A program made the translations under genes and the position numbers. From NCBI RefSeq assembly GCF_002252625.1, contig NZ_NQKW01000024.1, positions 1 to 38,319 of the forward strand: a stretch of DNA of 38,319 nucleotides. Reading direction: 5' to 3'. Within the stretch, counting starts at the first letter, position 1. Each line of letters starts with the position of its first letter. This DNA is from Synechococcus sp. 1G10. GTDB taxonomy: Bacteria > Cyanobacteriota > Cyanobacteriia > PCC-6307 > Cyanobiaceae. This document shows, one piece after another, positions 7,494-15,717 of the stretch. The notes beneath the pieces are model-generated. The model did no database searches and had not been told where the DNA came from. It saw nothing but the letters and a program-made list of their open reading frames with translations.

Positions 7494-8135
7494 ATGGCAG
7501 TACGTACCGTCCTGCGGCTCGGTGATCCACGCCTCCGGCAGACGTCCCGACCCGTTACCAGGTTCGGGACAGCAGACCTGCGCGCCTTGATCACGGATCT
7601 CCGGGACACGATGGCAGCCCGCGATGGGGCGGGCCTCGCCGCTCCGCAGATCGCCGTTCCGCTGCGGGTAGTGATCTTTGGCATCACCCACAACCCGCGC
7701 TATCCGGAGGCGCCCCCGATCCCTGAAACGGTGCTGATCAACCCGGAGATCACCCCGATCGGCGAGACACGGGATTCAGGCTGGGAAGGCTGCCTCAGTG
7801 TGCCGGGGCTCCGAGGCCAGGTTGCCCGCTGGCGGGCAATTCACTATCGAGGCTTTGATGGTGAGGGACAGCCGATCGAGCGATCCGTGGATGGATTTCA
7901 CGCCCGCGTGGTGCAGCACGAATGCGACCATCTCGATGGCGTGATCTTCCCTGATCGCCTGGACAACATACGGAGCTTTGGCTTCACAGAAGAGCTCGAG
8001 GCCAGTGGTCTGCTGCCAGGCAACCAGTCAGCGGTGCCCGGCAAGCAGCTGGGCAGCCTCGATGCGATGCACCGGCAGCTGCAGGAGCACTCCGCACTCG
8101 AGGATCTCGGCCCCCTGTTCAGCCCAAAGGCCTAA
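7494..8135 (+). CDS. def: Peptide deformylase
   Basis: This 213-residue cytosolic metalloenzyme removes the formyl group from the N-terminal methionine of new proteins. All three family motifs are present: GAGLAAPQ (45-52), EGCLS (98-102, with the metal ligand Cys100) and QHECDHLDG (141-149, with ligands His142 and His146 and catalytic Glu143). The N-terminus VLRLGDPRLRQ is also standard. A C-terminal extension of some 45 residues after the core is longer than in many bacterial enzymes. The ATG at 7494 follows the AbrB remnant by 24 bases. It is the first clearly intact, densely packed gene after the decay zone. Confidence 0.97.
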   Translation: MAVRTVLRLGDPRLRQTSRPVTRFGTADLRALITDLRDTMAARDGAGLAAPQIAVPLRVVIFGITHNPRYPEAPPIPETVLINPEITPIGETRDSGWEGCLSVPGLRGQVARWRAIHYRGFDGEGQPIERSVDGFHARVVQHECDHLDGVIFPDRLDNIRSFGFTEELEASGLLPGNQSAVPGKQLGSLDAMHRQLQEHSALEDLGPLFSPKA

Positions 8136-8157
8136 GCACACCTGCCATGTCTGCCGG

Positions 8158-8418
8158 CTAGAGACCCGCCTTCCCTCGACCACGCCACATTCCCGCCGCG
8201 TAGCCGATCGCCGGCAGCAGCAGGTCAGGCCGCAGGGGTAACTGCACCACCAGGGCGATCCCAATAAGCCAGGGCAGGAGCAGCAGACTCCCATAGGCCA
8301 GCTGAGTGCCCCTGGAACGGCGCGCCAGGGCGCCCGAGCGCTGCACCAAGCGCGGAACGCCTTTCCCCAGGCCGTACCCCAGCAGCACGGTGAGAACGGT
8401 GAGCAGAATCACGCCCAT
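8158..8418 (-). CDS. Small membrane protein of unknown function
   Basis: The 86-residue protein has a first membrane segment at residues 2-17 (GVILLTVLTVLLGYGLG), a basic loop (RLVQRSGALARRSRG), a second hydrophobic stretch (YGSLLLLPWLIGIALVVQL) and a third short one (LLLPAIGYAAGMW) before a basic tail. That suggests three membrane passes. No family is recognised. It is divergent from the small membrane protein at 8485 across 66 bases and convergent with def. It could be a lineage-specific picocyanobacterial protein. Confidence 0.6.
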   Translation of the reverse strand: MGVILLTVLTVLLGYGLGKGVPRLVQRSGALARRSRGTQLAYGSLLLLPWLIGIALVVQLPLRPDLLLPAIGYAAGMWRGRGKAGL

Positions 8419-8484
8419 CTGTGGGAAGCAGCCGATCGGAGTCTGCAGCCTGAACAGTCAGAATCGATCCAAAGGACCTCCCCC

Positions 8485-8730
8485 ATGCTGCTGCCCAGCC
8501 CCTTCTGCCCCCTCACTGCCGCCAAGATCGCCGGGCTGCAGGCCACGGTGCTGCTTCTGCTCACCTGCCTGATCAAGGCCAGAATCCAGATCAAGGCCGC
8601 CTCGGCGCTGGGGCTGTTCCTGCTGGCCCTGCAGACCTTTGTGTTCCTTGCCGCCAGTGGGGCGCTCGGCCTGGCAGCCCTCGCGGCCGGGGCCGTTGCC
8701 CTCAACCGCCGCCCAGCCCAGACAGCGTGA
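8485..8730 (+). CDS. Small membrane protein of unknown function
   Basis: The 81-residue protein starts MLLPSPFCPLTAAKIAG and has two long hydrophobic segments, about residues 19-30 (TVLLLLTCLIKA) and 38-72 (ASALGLFLLALQTFVFLAASGALGLAALAAGAVAL). It ends in a short basic tail. The codon use matches its GC-rich neighbours. No family is recognised. It faces the serine hydrolase gene convergently across 15 bases and shares a divergent promoter region with the membrane gene ending at 8158. Confidence 0.6.
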   Translation: MLLPSPFCPLTAAKIAGLQATVLLLLTCLIKARIQIKAASALGLFLLALQTFVFLAASGALGLAALAAGAVALNRRPAQTA

Positions 8731-8745
8731 CGACCCAGCCTTCCT

Positions 8746-10434
8746 TCATGGGGCGACTGGTGGGTTCTGGCGTTGGAATACGCCCTGGCCGTCGAGATTC
8801 AGATTGTCGATCTGGACGCGGCTGGCGGGGCCATTGCCGCCGACGCTGAAGGCGACGGCACTCGGTCCGGCGGCGTTCTCGCCGCTGGGTTGATAGCGAA
8901 ACGTGTCACCGCTGACGTGGGTGAGGGGGTAGGCCCTGCGCTGAGGACCAAGCTCCAGCACAAGGCCACTGCCCTGTGGCTTCACGGCGATCACACCCAC
9001 GTAGCCATTGCTGTAGGTGCCGCTGTAGGCCGCCAACGGCCGCGCAGGGCCGGGGTTCGCTGGCTGGGGCACCCGCGGATACTCCTGGCTGGCGATCTGG
9101 GCGAAGATTCCACCCAGGGGTTTGAGGTAGTCGAGCTCGACCTTGCCGAAGCGGGCCAGATCGAGAAAACTCAGCGCCACTGTTTCAGGCACCCCGATCG
9201 GCTGGCCGTTGGTGAGGACAACGATGCCGAGCGATTCGCCCGGCAGCAGATACGCCGCCGTGGCGGCACCGAGCTCGAAGCCACCTGAGTGGCTGAGCTG
9301 CACGGCGCCCTGGTCGGTGCTGCTCACGTTCCAGCCCAGGCCGTAGAAGCCGGTGCGGTATACCGCTGGATCCCGCGATGGTGCGCTGGCGATCAGCGGG
9401 CGGTGGGTTTCGGCCAGAGCGGCTGGGGCCACGATCTGACGGCCGCCGGCCGCGGCTCCCAGGCGCCCTCCCGCCAGCTGCAGCCGCAGCCACTGGGAGA
9501 GGTCGCGCGCTGTGGAACTCACCCCACCGGCAGGCGACTGGGCATCAGGGTCCCGCTGGTAACGGGCCACCCAGCGGCGGCTGGCCACTCCCTTTGGGGT
9601 CTCCCGGACATGCAGGACGGCGCGGTTGGGGACATCGATCAGATCGGCGTAGCTGGAGCTGGTACGGGCCATGCCCAGCGGGCGATAGAGCCGTTCTCTG
9701 GAGAGCTCCTCCCAGCCCTGGCCGCTGGCGTTCGCCGCCGCGATAGCGCCGGCAGTGAAGCCGAAGTTGGTGTAGTTGAAGACGGCCCTGAAGCGATTCC
9801 CCAATGGCAGCACCCCCAGTCGCTGGAAGATGGTGGCGCGATCAAAGCCGATGTCCTCCAGCAGGTCGCCGGCATGGTCGGGCAGGCCACTGCGGTGCGA
9901 AAGCAGATCCCGCAGGCTCACTTCCTCGGCGATGGCGGCCGGGCCGAGGCGAAAGCCGGGGAGATCGCCGATCACCGGATCGTCCCAGCGCACCCGCCCA
10001 TCCCCCACCAGGGCTGCCACCACCGTGCTGGCGATCGGTTTCGAGAGCGAGGCCAGCTGAAAGACCGTGTCGGGATCCACTGCCCCGGGCTTGCCGACCT
10101 CCTGCAGCCCGTAGCCCTTGAGGAAAACCACCCGGTCGTCGTGGACCACCGCGATGGCCATGCCCGGCACCCCCGTCTGCCGCAGGATCTGCGTGGCGAA
10201 GGCGTCCAGCCTGGGCAGCGCCGCAAACACCTTGGCAGTGGTCACCAGTTTCGGCGGCGGCGGCGGACCGCCGGCGGCGGTGGCGGCAGTGGCGTTGACG
10301 GTGGCCATCAACAGAGCTGCCGGACTGATCACGCCAACGCCGAGCACCAGGCCCACCAATCGGGGCACCAATCGGTGCCGCAGCAGCATCCGAGTGGCAG
10401 TCGGGAGTGGTTGACGCTGCATCACCGAGAACAC
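8746..10434 (-). CDS. Serine hydrolase, beta-lactamase class C / DD-peptidase fold
   Basis: The 562-residue protein has a hydrophobic segment at ~25-50 (signal peptide or anchor), a proline-rich spacer, then the serine beta-lactamase-like domain. The catalytic SxxK is SLSK at 129-132 (in QLASLSKPIAS), the YxN motif is YTN at 221-223, and HSGG at 382-385 takes the place of the KTG box, as in esterase/DD-peptidase relatives. After ~430 a C-terminal beta-rich domain follows, like those in other family members (GTYSNGYVGVIAVK). It probably acts in the periplasm on peptides or esters; true beta-lactamase activity is not implied. It is in the same orientation as the DUF6880 gene, with 111 bases between them. 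The start at 10434 or the in-frame ATG four codons later are both possible. Confidence 0.9.
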   Translation of the reverse strand: MFSVMQRQPLPTATRMLLRHRLVPRLVGLVLGVGVISPAALLMATVNATAATAAGGPPPPPKLVTTAKVFAALPRLDAFATQILRQTGVPGMAIAVVHDDRVVFLKGYGLQEVGKPGAVDPDTVFQLASLSKPIASTVVAALVGDGRVRWDDPVIGDLPGFRLGPAAIAEEVSLRDLLSHRSGLPDHAGDLLEDIGFDRATIFQRLGVLPLGNRFRAVFNYTNFGFTAGAIAAANASGQGWEELSRERLYRPLGMARTSSSYADLIDVPNRAVLHVRETPKGVASRRWVARYQRDPDAQSPAGGVSSTARDLSQWLRLQLAGGRLGAAAGGRQIVAPAALAETHRPLIASAPSRDPAVYRTGFYGLGWNVSSTDQGAVQLSHSGGFELGAATAAYLLPGESLGIVVLTNGQPIGVPETVALSFLDLARFGKVELDYLKPLGGIFAQIASQEYPRVPQPANPGPARPLAAYSGTYSNGYVGVIAVKPQGSGLVLELGPQRRAYPLTHVSGDTFRYQPSGENAAGPSAVAFSVGGNGPASRVQIDNLNLDGQGVFQRQNPPVAP

Positions 10435-10545
10435 GGCAAGGACCTCTGCAAGCAGGAAACTTGGTCGGTGACCCGAAAATCCGCAAGGCCTTGGGCCAGT
10501 GAGGGGAAACGGTGAGAGCAGATTCAGCTGGCCATAGTCCGGCTC

Positions 10546-11886
10546 CTACCTCTCCAGCAGTTTCCAGAAGCTCCACTTCGTCGCGAAGGCCTCCCGCAAA
10601 CGACCCGTGAAACTCTCGTGGCTCTCAACCCCTTGCCACTCATCAATTCTGGCGGACAGCTGCTCGCAGGTGCGCAGATGTTCGGCGGCGTAGCGGTAGC
10701 GCTTGGCCCGACCGATCGACAGGGCGAACACCACCATCGCCCGCAGCAACACCGTGGCAGCCAGTGGTTGGTCGGCGCTGAGACGTTCGGCGGCGGGGCT
10801 GCAGATCTCGTAGGCCTCCCCGTCCCATTCCGCCCGATGCTCGATCACGTAGCGGGCAGCACGGGGCAGGGCGGGCCAGGCCACCAGGAACTGCAGGGCC
10901 AGCAGCGGCAGCGCGTGCCCTTCCGCCAGCTGGAAAGCGCGCTCCTCGGCCTCAGCGTCCTCGAATGCCTCGAGCCGCTTGAGGTACTCGCGCAGGTGGG
11001 GGATCGACAGGGTTTTGCTGAAGCTGTGCCAGCGCAGCTGCTGGGCTTCTGTCCCCCGCCCGAGTGCTTCCATCGCAGCGATGCGTGCATCGTCCCAGTC
11101 GGGGGAATGCCAGCTGTTCGCGCCCTTGGCGGCGCCATCCAGCACGGCCAGGGCCTGCTCCGGCCGGCCCGCCGCCAGCAGATGACGTGCCACGTCGGCG
11201 GCGGTGTTCGGCCAGCTGAGCTGGCTGGCGTTGAACTGAGCCAGATAAGCCTCGACATCACTGCTGCACTCGGCGATCTGCAGCAGGGCGGCATGGCCAT
11301 CACGGGCGCCCCGGTCGCGGCAGTTTCGCTCCAGCCGCCGCAGCCCCTGCTCGCCCAGGGTCTCGGCCATCGCTGGAATCAGCTGATCGAACTGGCCGTA
11401 ACCGTCGTCGGCCAGCAGGTCGGCCACCTGCTCCGCCAGGGTTTCAGGCTCCACCTCGGCGGCGGTGGCGATCGGTCCCAGCTCGGCGACCGCCTGCCGG
11501 AACACTCCGATGACGGTGCCGGTGCTGTCGGAGCAGCGGTCGATCACCCCATCGGCCAACTGCAGGAAGCGCACCAGCAGATCAAAGGCCAACGGCGGAT
11601 CCGCCTTGGCGATCGGCCCGCTGATCGCCTGGCGCTGGGCCTCCAGCTCCGCCACCAGGGCCTTGCGTTTGCGGGAATCCACGTAGGTGGTGGAGCGGGC
11701 TATGGCCGCGAGGCGCTTGCGCACTTCCTGGGCGGCTTCGCTGGCCCCCTCTGCAGCGGCCAGGGCCAGGCGCAGCCGCCGTTGGACCACGGCATTGCCA
11801 CTGCTCAGCTCCATCAGCAGCTCGGCGAGGGCAGCCGCCCCGAGTGTTTCCAGGTTTCCGGCGTTGAGGGTGCGCTTGCCGGCCAT
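10546..11886 (-). CDS. DUF6880 family protein
   Basis: The 446-residue protein opens MAGKRTLNAGNLETLGAAAL, then AELLMELSSGNAVVQRRLRLALA and EVRKRLAAIARSTTYVDSRKRKALVAELEAQRQAI. That opening is characteristic of the DUF6880 family, best known from proteobacteria. The whole protein is helical, with TPR-like repeats in the middle (AADVARHLLAAGRPEQALAVLDGA at ~235-260) and no catalytic motif or membrane segment. Function is unknown; a helical-repeat scaffold is an inference. Its spread suggests transfer between phyla. It is divergent from the lipase-like gene at 12015. Confidence 0.75.
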   Translation of the reverse strand: MAGKRTLNAGNLETLGAAALAELLMELSSGNAVVQRRLRLALAAAEGASEAAQEVRKRLAAIARSTTYVDSRKRKALVAELEAQRQAISGPIAKADPPLAFDLLVRFLQLADGVIDRCSDSTGTVIGVFRQAVAELGPIATAAEVEPETLAEQVADLLADDGYGQFDQLIPAMAETLGEQGLRRLERNCRDRGARDGHAALLQIAECSSDVEAYLAQFNASQLSWPNTAADVARHLLAAGRPEQALAVLDGAAKGANSWHSPDWDDARIAAMEALGRGTEAQQLRWHSFSKTLSIPHLREYLKRLEAFEDAEAEERAFQLAEGHALPLLALQFLVAWPALPRAARYVIEHRAEWDGEAYEICSPAAERLSADQPLAATVLLRAMVVFALSIGRAKRYRYAAEHLRTCEQLSARIDEWQGVESHESFTGRLREAFATKWSFWKLLER

Positions 11887-12014
11887 GGCGTCAGGGGAGC
11901 GCAGGGAGCAGGTCGAGCGCTGCCTCGACCCGACAAGATCTGCCCATTGAAGCTGGCTACAGGGTGAGCCGACCAGGCCATGGTGGGAGACCGTTTCCCA
12001 GGCGACACCAAGCG

Positions 12015-12743
12015 ATGCCCATGCCCCGCCAACCGATCGTGATCCTCGGTGGCTTCCTGATCAGCCCGGAGGCCTATGCCCCGATGGTCGCCCGGCTCCA
12101 GCAGCTGAGCGGCCAACCGGTGCGGCTGGTTGCAGTGGGCAAAGCCGAATGGCTGCTCACTGTCTTCGCCTTCGCCTGGGCGCGGATCCTGGATCGGGTC
12201 GCTGCCACTGCGGCCGAGCTGGCCCGGCAGTCCCCCAGCGGCAGGGTGACACTGATCGGCCACAGCTCCGGGGGGATCATGCTGCGCCTCTTCCTGGATA
12301 ACGCCCCGTTCCAGGGCCGCAGCTACGACGGCAAGGCCCTGGCCGACACGCTGGTGATGCTGGGCAGCCCCCACACGGCGCTCAAGGCCACGGTGCTGCG
12401 CCAGATGGTGCAGCGTCGCCTGCCGGGGGCGCCCTTCGCCGATCGGGTGAGGTACCTCTCGGTGGCGGGGAATCTGGATCTGGAGAGCGCCAGCCCCATG
12501 GCCCGGCGCCTGGCGCCGACGGCCTACCGCAACAGCAGCGGCGATGCCCTCGACCGTGGCGACGGTCTGGTGCCGGTGGCCTCAGCATTGCTGGAGGGCT
12601 CCACCCAGCTGGTGCTGCCCGGCGTGGCCCATGGCGGCGCCTTCGGATCCTGCTGGTACGGCAGCCCGGAAGTGGTGGAGAACTGGTGGGCCCTGGCTCA
12701 GGAAACCGGACCGAGCCGTGCTTCCAGCAGCACAGATGATTAG
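12015..12743 (+). CDS. Alpha/beta hydrolase, lipase-like
   Basis: From the ATG at 12015 the protein has 242 residues. It starts PIVILGGFLISPEAYAPM (strand and oxyanion loop of the alpha/beta fold) and has the nucleophile elbow GHSSGG (82-87; Ser84). GSPHTA follows one strand later, then RGDGLVPVASALLEG with a candidate acid, and GVAHGGAFGSCWYGS with the candidate catalytic His. No signal peptide is evident, so a cytosolic or membrane-peripheral esterase/lipase is likely; the substrate is unknown. Similar proteins are common in cyanobacteria and in plant plastids. An upstream in-frame start at 11964 adds 17 unconserved residues and was not chosen. Confidence 0.85.
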   Translation: MPMPRQPIVILGGFLISPEAYAPMVARLQQLSGQPVRLVAVGKAEWLLTVFAFAWARILDRVAATAAELARQSPSGRVTLIGHSSGGIMLRLFLDNAPFQGRSYDGKALADTLVMLGSPHTALKATVLRQMVQRRLPGAPFADRVRYLSVAGNLDLESASPMARRLAPTAYRNSSGDALDRGDGLVPVASALLEGSTQLVLPGVAHGGAFGSCWYGSPEVVENWWALAQETGPSRASSSTDD

Positions 12744-13263
12744 CCGCAGCGGGGGCACTCCACTCGGAGTTGGATCGTTATCACCAGTGTGCGGGGCTGC
12801 CAGACCTCTCAAAGATGTTGCCGGAGACGTAAAGGGAAGCTGGAGGCCAGCTTCACACTGAAATCCGAACGACTGATCTGTTGAGTTGACGGATCTGGGG
12901 CTGCTTGGTCTGGTGTTTCACGCCGAGAGTCTCAGATCATCGCCAGGCAGAAAGTCTGGTCTTCATGCCTGGAACATTTCTAACTTCTAACAGCTCAGTG
13001 CTCATGGCTCATGGCTCATGGCTCACTGCTGGGCAGAAGGAGTTCGTCAGCAGAAAGATCAACGGTGAACGTCAAGGTTTATACAACTGACAGATAAGCA
13101 GTCATAAGTAGAAGGTGATCAAGGCGCCTCATCAGCACAAGATCACCTGCATCATGACCGGCAAAGCAATAGCTTCAGCATCTTACAGGCTGATCTTTGC
13201 TTGTTCTGGGGCCCGCTGTCCTAGGATTGATTTGATTAACCAAACTCCTGGCGCTTCCCCTTC
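12744..13263. other. Intergenic region with heptamer repeats
   Basis: No gene is supported. A tandem array of a 7-bp unit lies at 12993-13030. The last 60 bases before the gene at 13264 are AT-rich and likely hold its promoter, but I cannot place -10/-35 boxes with confidence. Confidence 0.4.
12993..13030. repeat. Tandem 7-bp repeat, five units
   Basis: The units are GCTCAGT, GCTCATG three times, and GCTCACT, followed by GCT. Three are identical and the outer two have drifted in their last two bases. Short tandem heptamers are known in cyanobacterial intergenic DNA and change copy number by slippage. Confidence 0.75.
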
Positions 13264-14376
13264 ATGCTGCACGTTGACATCCCCACCCGCGGAGAGATCG
13301 AAGCGCTGATGCTCAATCACGGCCCGGCACGGGTCAGCCTGGTCCTGCCGACCACGCCACTGACCCAGGAGGCCCAGGCCGACCGCATCGCCCTGAAAAA
13401 CCTTGCTGGCGAGGCCATTGAGCAGCTCGCGGCCCACGACAAGCGCGAGGTTCTGGCGATTGAGGAGCTGCTGCACGACCTCATTGACGACGATGACTTC
13501 TGGGAGGTCCAGGCCAACAGCCTCGCCGTCTTCGTTTCGCCGGAAGGCCTGCGCAGCTTCCGTCTGCCCAACCACCTCAAGCCAGCCGTGGAGGTCAGCG
13601 ACCGTTTCCACATACAGCCGCTGCTGCGAACGGTCACCGTGCCCCAGTCGGCCTATGTGCTCGCCCTGACTCAGAACTCGGTGAGGCTGGTAGGGGTCTC
13701 CTCCGACCTGCCGGCCATCGAGCTCAGTTTGAACGGCATGCCCAAGGATGTGTCCAGCTCCGCAGGGAAGGCTTCAATCAAGGACCGCGCGCCGAGCGGG
13801 CGCCTTCAGGGCTCCGAAGGGATGAAGGTGCACCAGGCCCAGTACGCCCGCAAGATCGACAACGCCCTGCGGGCGCTGCTGACGGGCCGGGAAACCCCGC
13901 TGATCCTGGCTGCAACAGAACCGATGCTCTCGATCTACCGCGAGATTCAGTCGTATCCCCACCTCACGCGCGCAGCAATCCCCCACAACCCTGAGACCCA
14001 GAGCGATGACGATCTGGCGGCAAGCGCGCGCGCCATCCTTGATGAGCTGTTCAGGGACGAGCTGGCTGAAATCCAGTCGCTCTACACGCTGAGGGCCAGC
14101 CAGGATCGGGCCACTTCCGATCTGGAGAAGGTGGCGCGCGCGGCGACCTACGGCGCGGTTCAACTCCTGTTGATCGACATCGACGATGTAAACCCCGGCA
14201 CCATCGACGACGAAGGGGCTGTGACTTTCGCCGGAAGTCCCAGTGCGAAGAGCTATGGCATCGTCGATGAAATCGCCAGCCGTGCCCTGGTCACCGGTGC
14301 AAAGGTGATGGGTGTGCGCAAGGGCGACATCCCTGGTGAGGCCAGCCTGGCAGCGATCCTGCGCTATTCGCTCTGA
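13264..14376 (+). CDS. baeRF-type protein (bacterial archaeo-eukaryotic release factor-like)
   Basis: The 370-residue protein opens MLHVDIPTRGEIEALMLNHG followed by RVSLVLPTTPLTQEAQADR, the N-terminal pattern of the bacterial archaeo-eukaryotic release factor families (I would guess family 11). These resemble eRF1/pelota domains and are predicted to act at ribosomes, possibly in stress or rescue. The C-terminal part (SLYTLRASQDRATSDLEKVARAATYGAVQLLLIDIDD, ~280-317, and ASRALVTGAKVMGVRKGDIP, ~340-359) matches the L7Ae/eRF1 domain-3-like fold. No catalytic GGQ loop is seen. It is a single gene, convergent with the CbpM-like gene 4 bases away. It is well expressed-looking and intact. Confidence 0.75.
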   Translation: MLHVDIPTRGEIEALMLNHGPARVSLVLPTTPLTQEAQADRIALKNLAGEAIEQLAAHDKREVLAIEELLHDLIDDDDFWEVQANSLAVFVSPEGLRSFRLPNHLKPAVEVSDRFHIQPLLRTVTVPQSAYVLALTQNSVRLVGVSSDLPAIELSLNGMPKDVSSSAGKASIKDRAPSGRLQGSEGMKVHQAQYARKIDNALRALLTGRETPLILAATEPMLSIYREIQSYPHLTRAAIPHNPETQSDDDLAASARAILDELFRDELAEIQSLYTLRASQDRATSDLEKVARAATYGAVQLLLIDIDDVNPGTIDDEGAVTFAGSPSAKSYGIVDEIASRALVTGAKVMGVRKGDIPGEASLAAILRYSL

Positions 14377-14380
14377 GACC

Positions 14381-14689
14381 TCAACGGGGCAGCAGACACT
14401 CCAGTTCTCGCAACCGATGCTCCAGGGCCTCGATCTTCTCGAGATAAGTGAGAGCCAGGGCCATGCCAGGAGGGTTGAGCCCGAAGGAATCCCGTAGCTT
14501 CACCATCCGCCGCGCCTGGTGGACCGCCCGGGACTGGAAACACCAGCCCGTGGCGGTCTCCCTGATCTCGAACAGGCCGAACTCCACCAGCTCAACCAGC
14601 TCGTCGTGGGCAAGGCCCGAGGCCGCCAGCAGCTCCGCCGACTCCACCAGACTGTCGGAGTCCACAGGGATCAGGAGATCGTCAGCCAT
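14381..14689 (-). CDS. cbpM: CbpM-like chaperone modulator (MerR-type helix-turn-helix)
   Basis: From the ATG at 14689 the protein has 102 residues: ESAELLAASGLAHDELVELVEFGLFEIRE resembles the MerR-like HTH of CbpM, and VHQARRMVKLRDSFGLNPPGMALALTYLEKIEALEHRLREL gives the dimerising coiled helix. In E. coli CbpM binds the J domain of CbpA and inhibits it; the same gene pairing is seen here. The ATG lies inside the last codons of the DnaJ-type gene (8-base overlap), so translation is probably coupled. An earlier in-frame start would run over the DnaJ gene and is not likely. Confidence 0.82.
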   Translation of the reverse strand: MADDLLIPVDSDSLVESAELLAASGLAHDELVELVEFGLFEIRETATGWCFQSRAVHQARRMVKLRDSFGLNPPGMALALTYLEKIEALEHRLRELECLLPR

Positions 14690-15596
14690 GGGTCGACTCT
14701 CCAGTGTATTGAGGACGGGGTTGGAAGGATGACGCCTCCGCCAGCTCACGATAGAGCTCCTGTTCACGTTCACTGATCTCCGTGGGCAACACGATCTGCA
14801 GCACCCCATAGAGATCGCCGGCTCCCTCGCCCCGCTTCGGCAGCCCCTTACCGGCCAGCCGCAGTTTCTGGCCAGCCTGCGCGCCTGGTTTCACCGTCAC
14901 CCGCACGCGGCCATCGAGGCTGGGCAGCTCGATCTGCGCGCCGAGGGCCGCCTCCCAGGGGGTCACAGGCAACTCCAGGTAGAGGTCATGACCCACCGGC
15001 CGGAACAGCTTGTGCGGCAGCACCTGGATCTGCACATACACATCGCCATCGGGGCCACCACCGCTGCCGGGGCCGCCGCGCCCCGGAATGCGAAGCCGCT
15101 CCCCGTCGGTCACGCCCATGGGAACCCGGATGCGCACACTGCCGCCGGGCCGATCCAGGGTCACCTGGGTGCCGCGTGAGATCTCTTCGAGCGTCAGCCG
15201 GGCCACAGCCTCCACGTCCTGACCTCGGATCGGGAAGTCCATGCCCCGGGCCTGGCGCCGCTGCTGGGAGGCGCGGAATCCCATCTGCTCGAAGAGCTCG
15301 GAGAGATCCACCTCCTGGTGGGGCTGGCCCTGCCAGAAGCGGGTGTCCCAGTCCGGAGGCGGCTGGAAGTCCTCGCCGGGGTGATGGCGGCCGAGTTCGT
15401 CATAGGCCTGGCGCTTCTCCGGATCGAAGAGGGTCTGGTAGGCCTCGCTGATCTGCTTGAAGCGCTCCTCGGCGCCCGCTTCCTTCGAGATGTCGGGGTG
15501 GTACTGGCGGGCAAGGCGCCGGTAGGCCTTCTTGATCTCCTCCTCACTCGCTCCCCGCTCGATGCCGAGGGTCTCGTAGTAGTCCTTGAACTTCAT
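14682..15596 (-). CDS. cbpA: CbpA-type DnaJ co-chaperone
   Basis: The 304-residue protein has an N-terminal J domain (residues 1-70): KDYYETLGIERGASEEEIKKAYR, the diagnostic HPD at ~33-35 (RQYHPDISKEAG), and the usual helix IV. A linker without the Cys-rich zinc domain of classical DnaJ follows, then the two C-terminal beta domains (LTLEEISRGTQVTLDR; IRVPMGVTDGERLRIPGRGGPG; LRLAGKGLPKRGEGAGDLY). It stimulates DnaK ATPase and binds unfolded protein in the cytosol. The ATG at 15596 begins the conserved MKFKDYYE; an upstream frame to 15665 adds unconserved residues. It is divergent from the DNA ligase gene across 121 bases. Confidence 0.93.
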   Translation of the reverse strand: MKFKDYYETLGIERGASEEEIKKAYRRLARQYHPDISKEAGAEERFKQISEAYQTLFDPEKRQAYDELGRHHPGEDFQPPPDWDTRFWQGQPHQEVDLSELFEQMGFRASQQRRQARGMDFPIRGQDVEAVARLTLEEISRGTQVTLDRPGGSVRIRVPMGVTDGERLRIPGRGGPGSGGGPDGDVYVQIQVLPHKLFRPVGHDLYLELPVTPWEAALGAQIELPSLDGRVRVTVKPGAQAGQKLRLAGKGLPKRGEGAGDLYGVLQIVLPTEISEREQELYRELAEASSFQPRPQYTGESTHG

Positions 15597-15717
15597 CGGG
15601 CTGTCGCACCGGGTGGCCGCTGGGGCCTGGCCCCCATCCTCCCGCGAGCCGCAGAGCGGGAGCAATCAGCAGCGGGGCTTGCCAGGGTGTGGTCTCGAAT
15701 CGCTCGAGCCGCTGTCC

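Noticed and set aside
9289-11967. Long plus-strand frames (408 and 449 codons) opposite the serine hydrolase and DUF6880 genes
   Set aside because: The products are rich in Gly, Gln, His and Arg without motifs, as expected antisense to GC-rich genes; the minus-strand proteins have clear family signatures.
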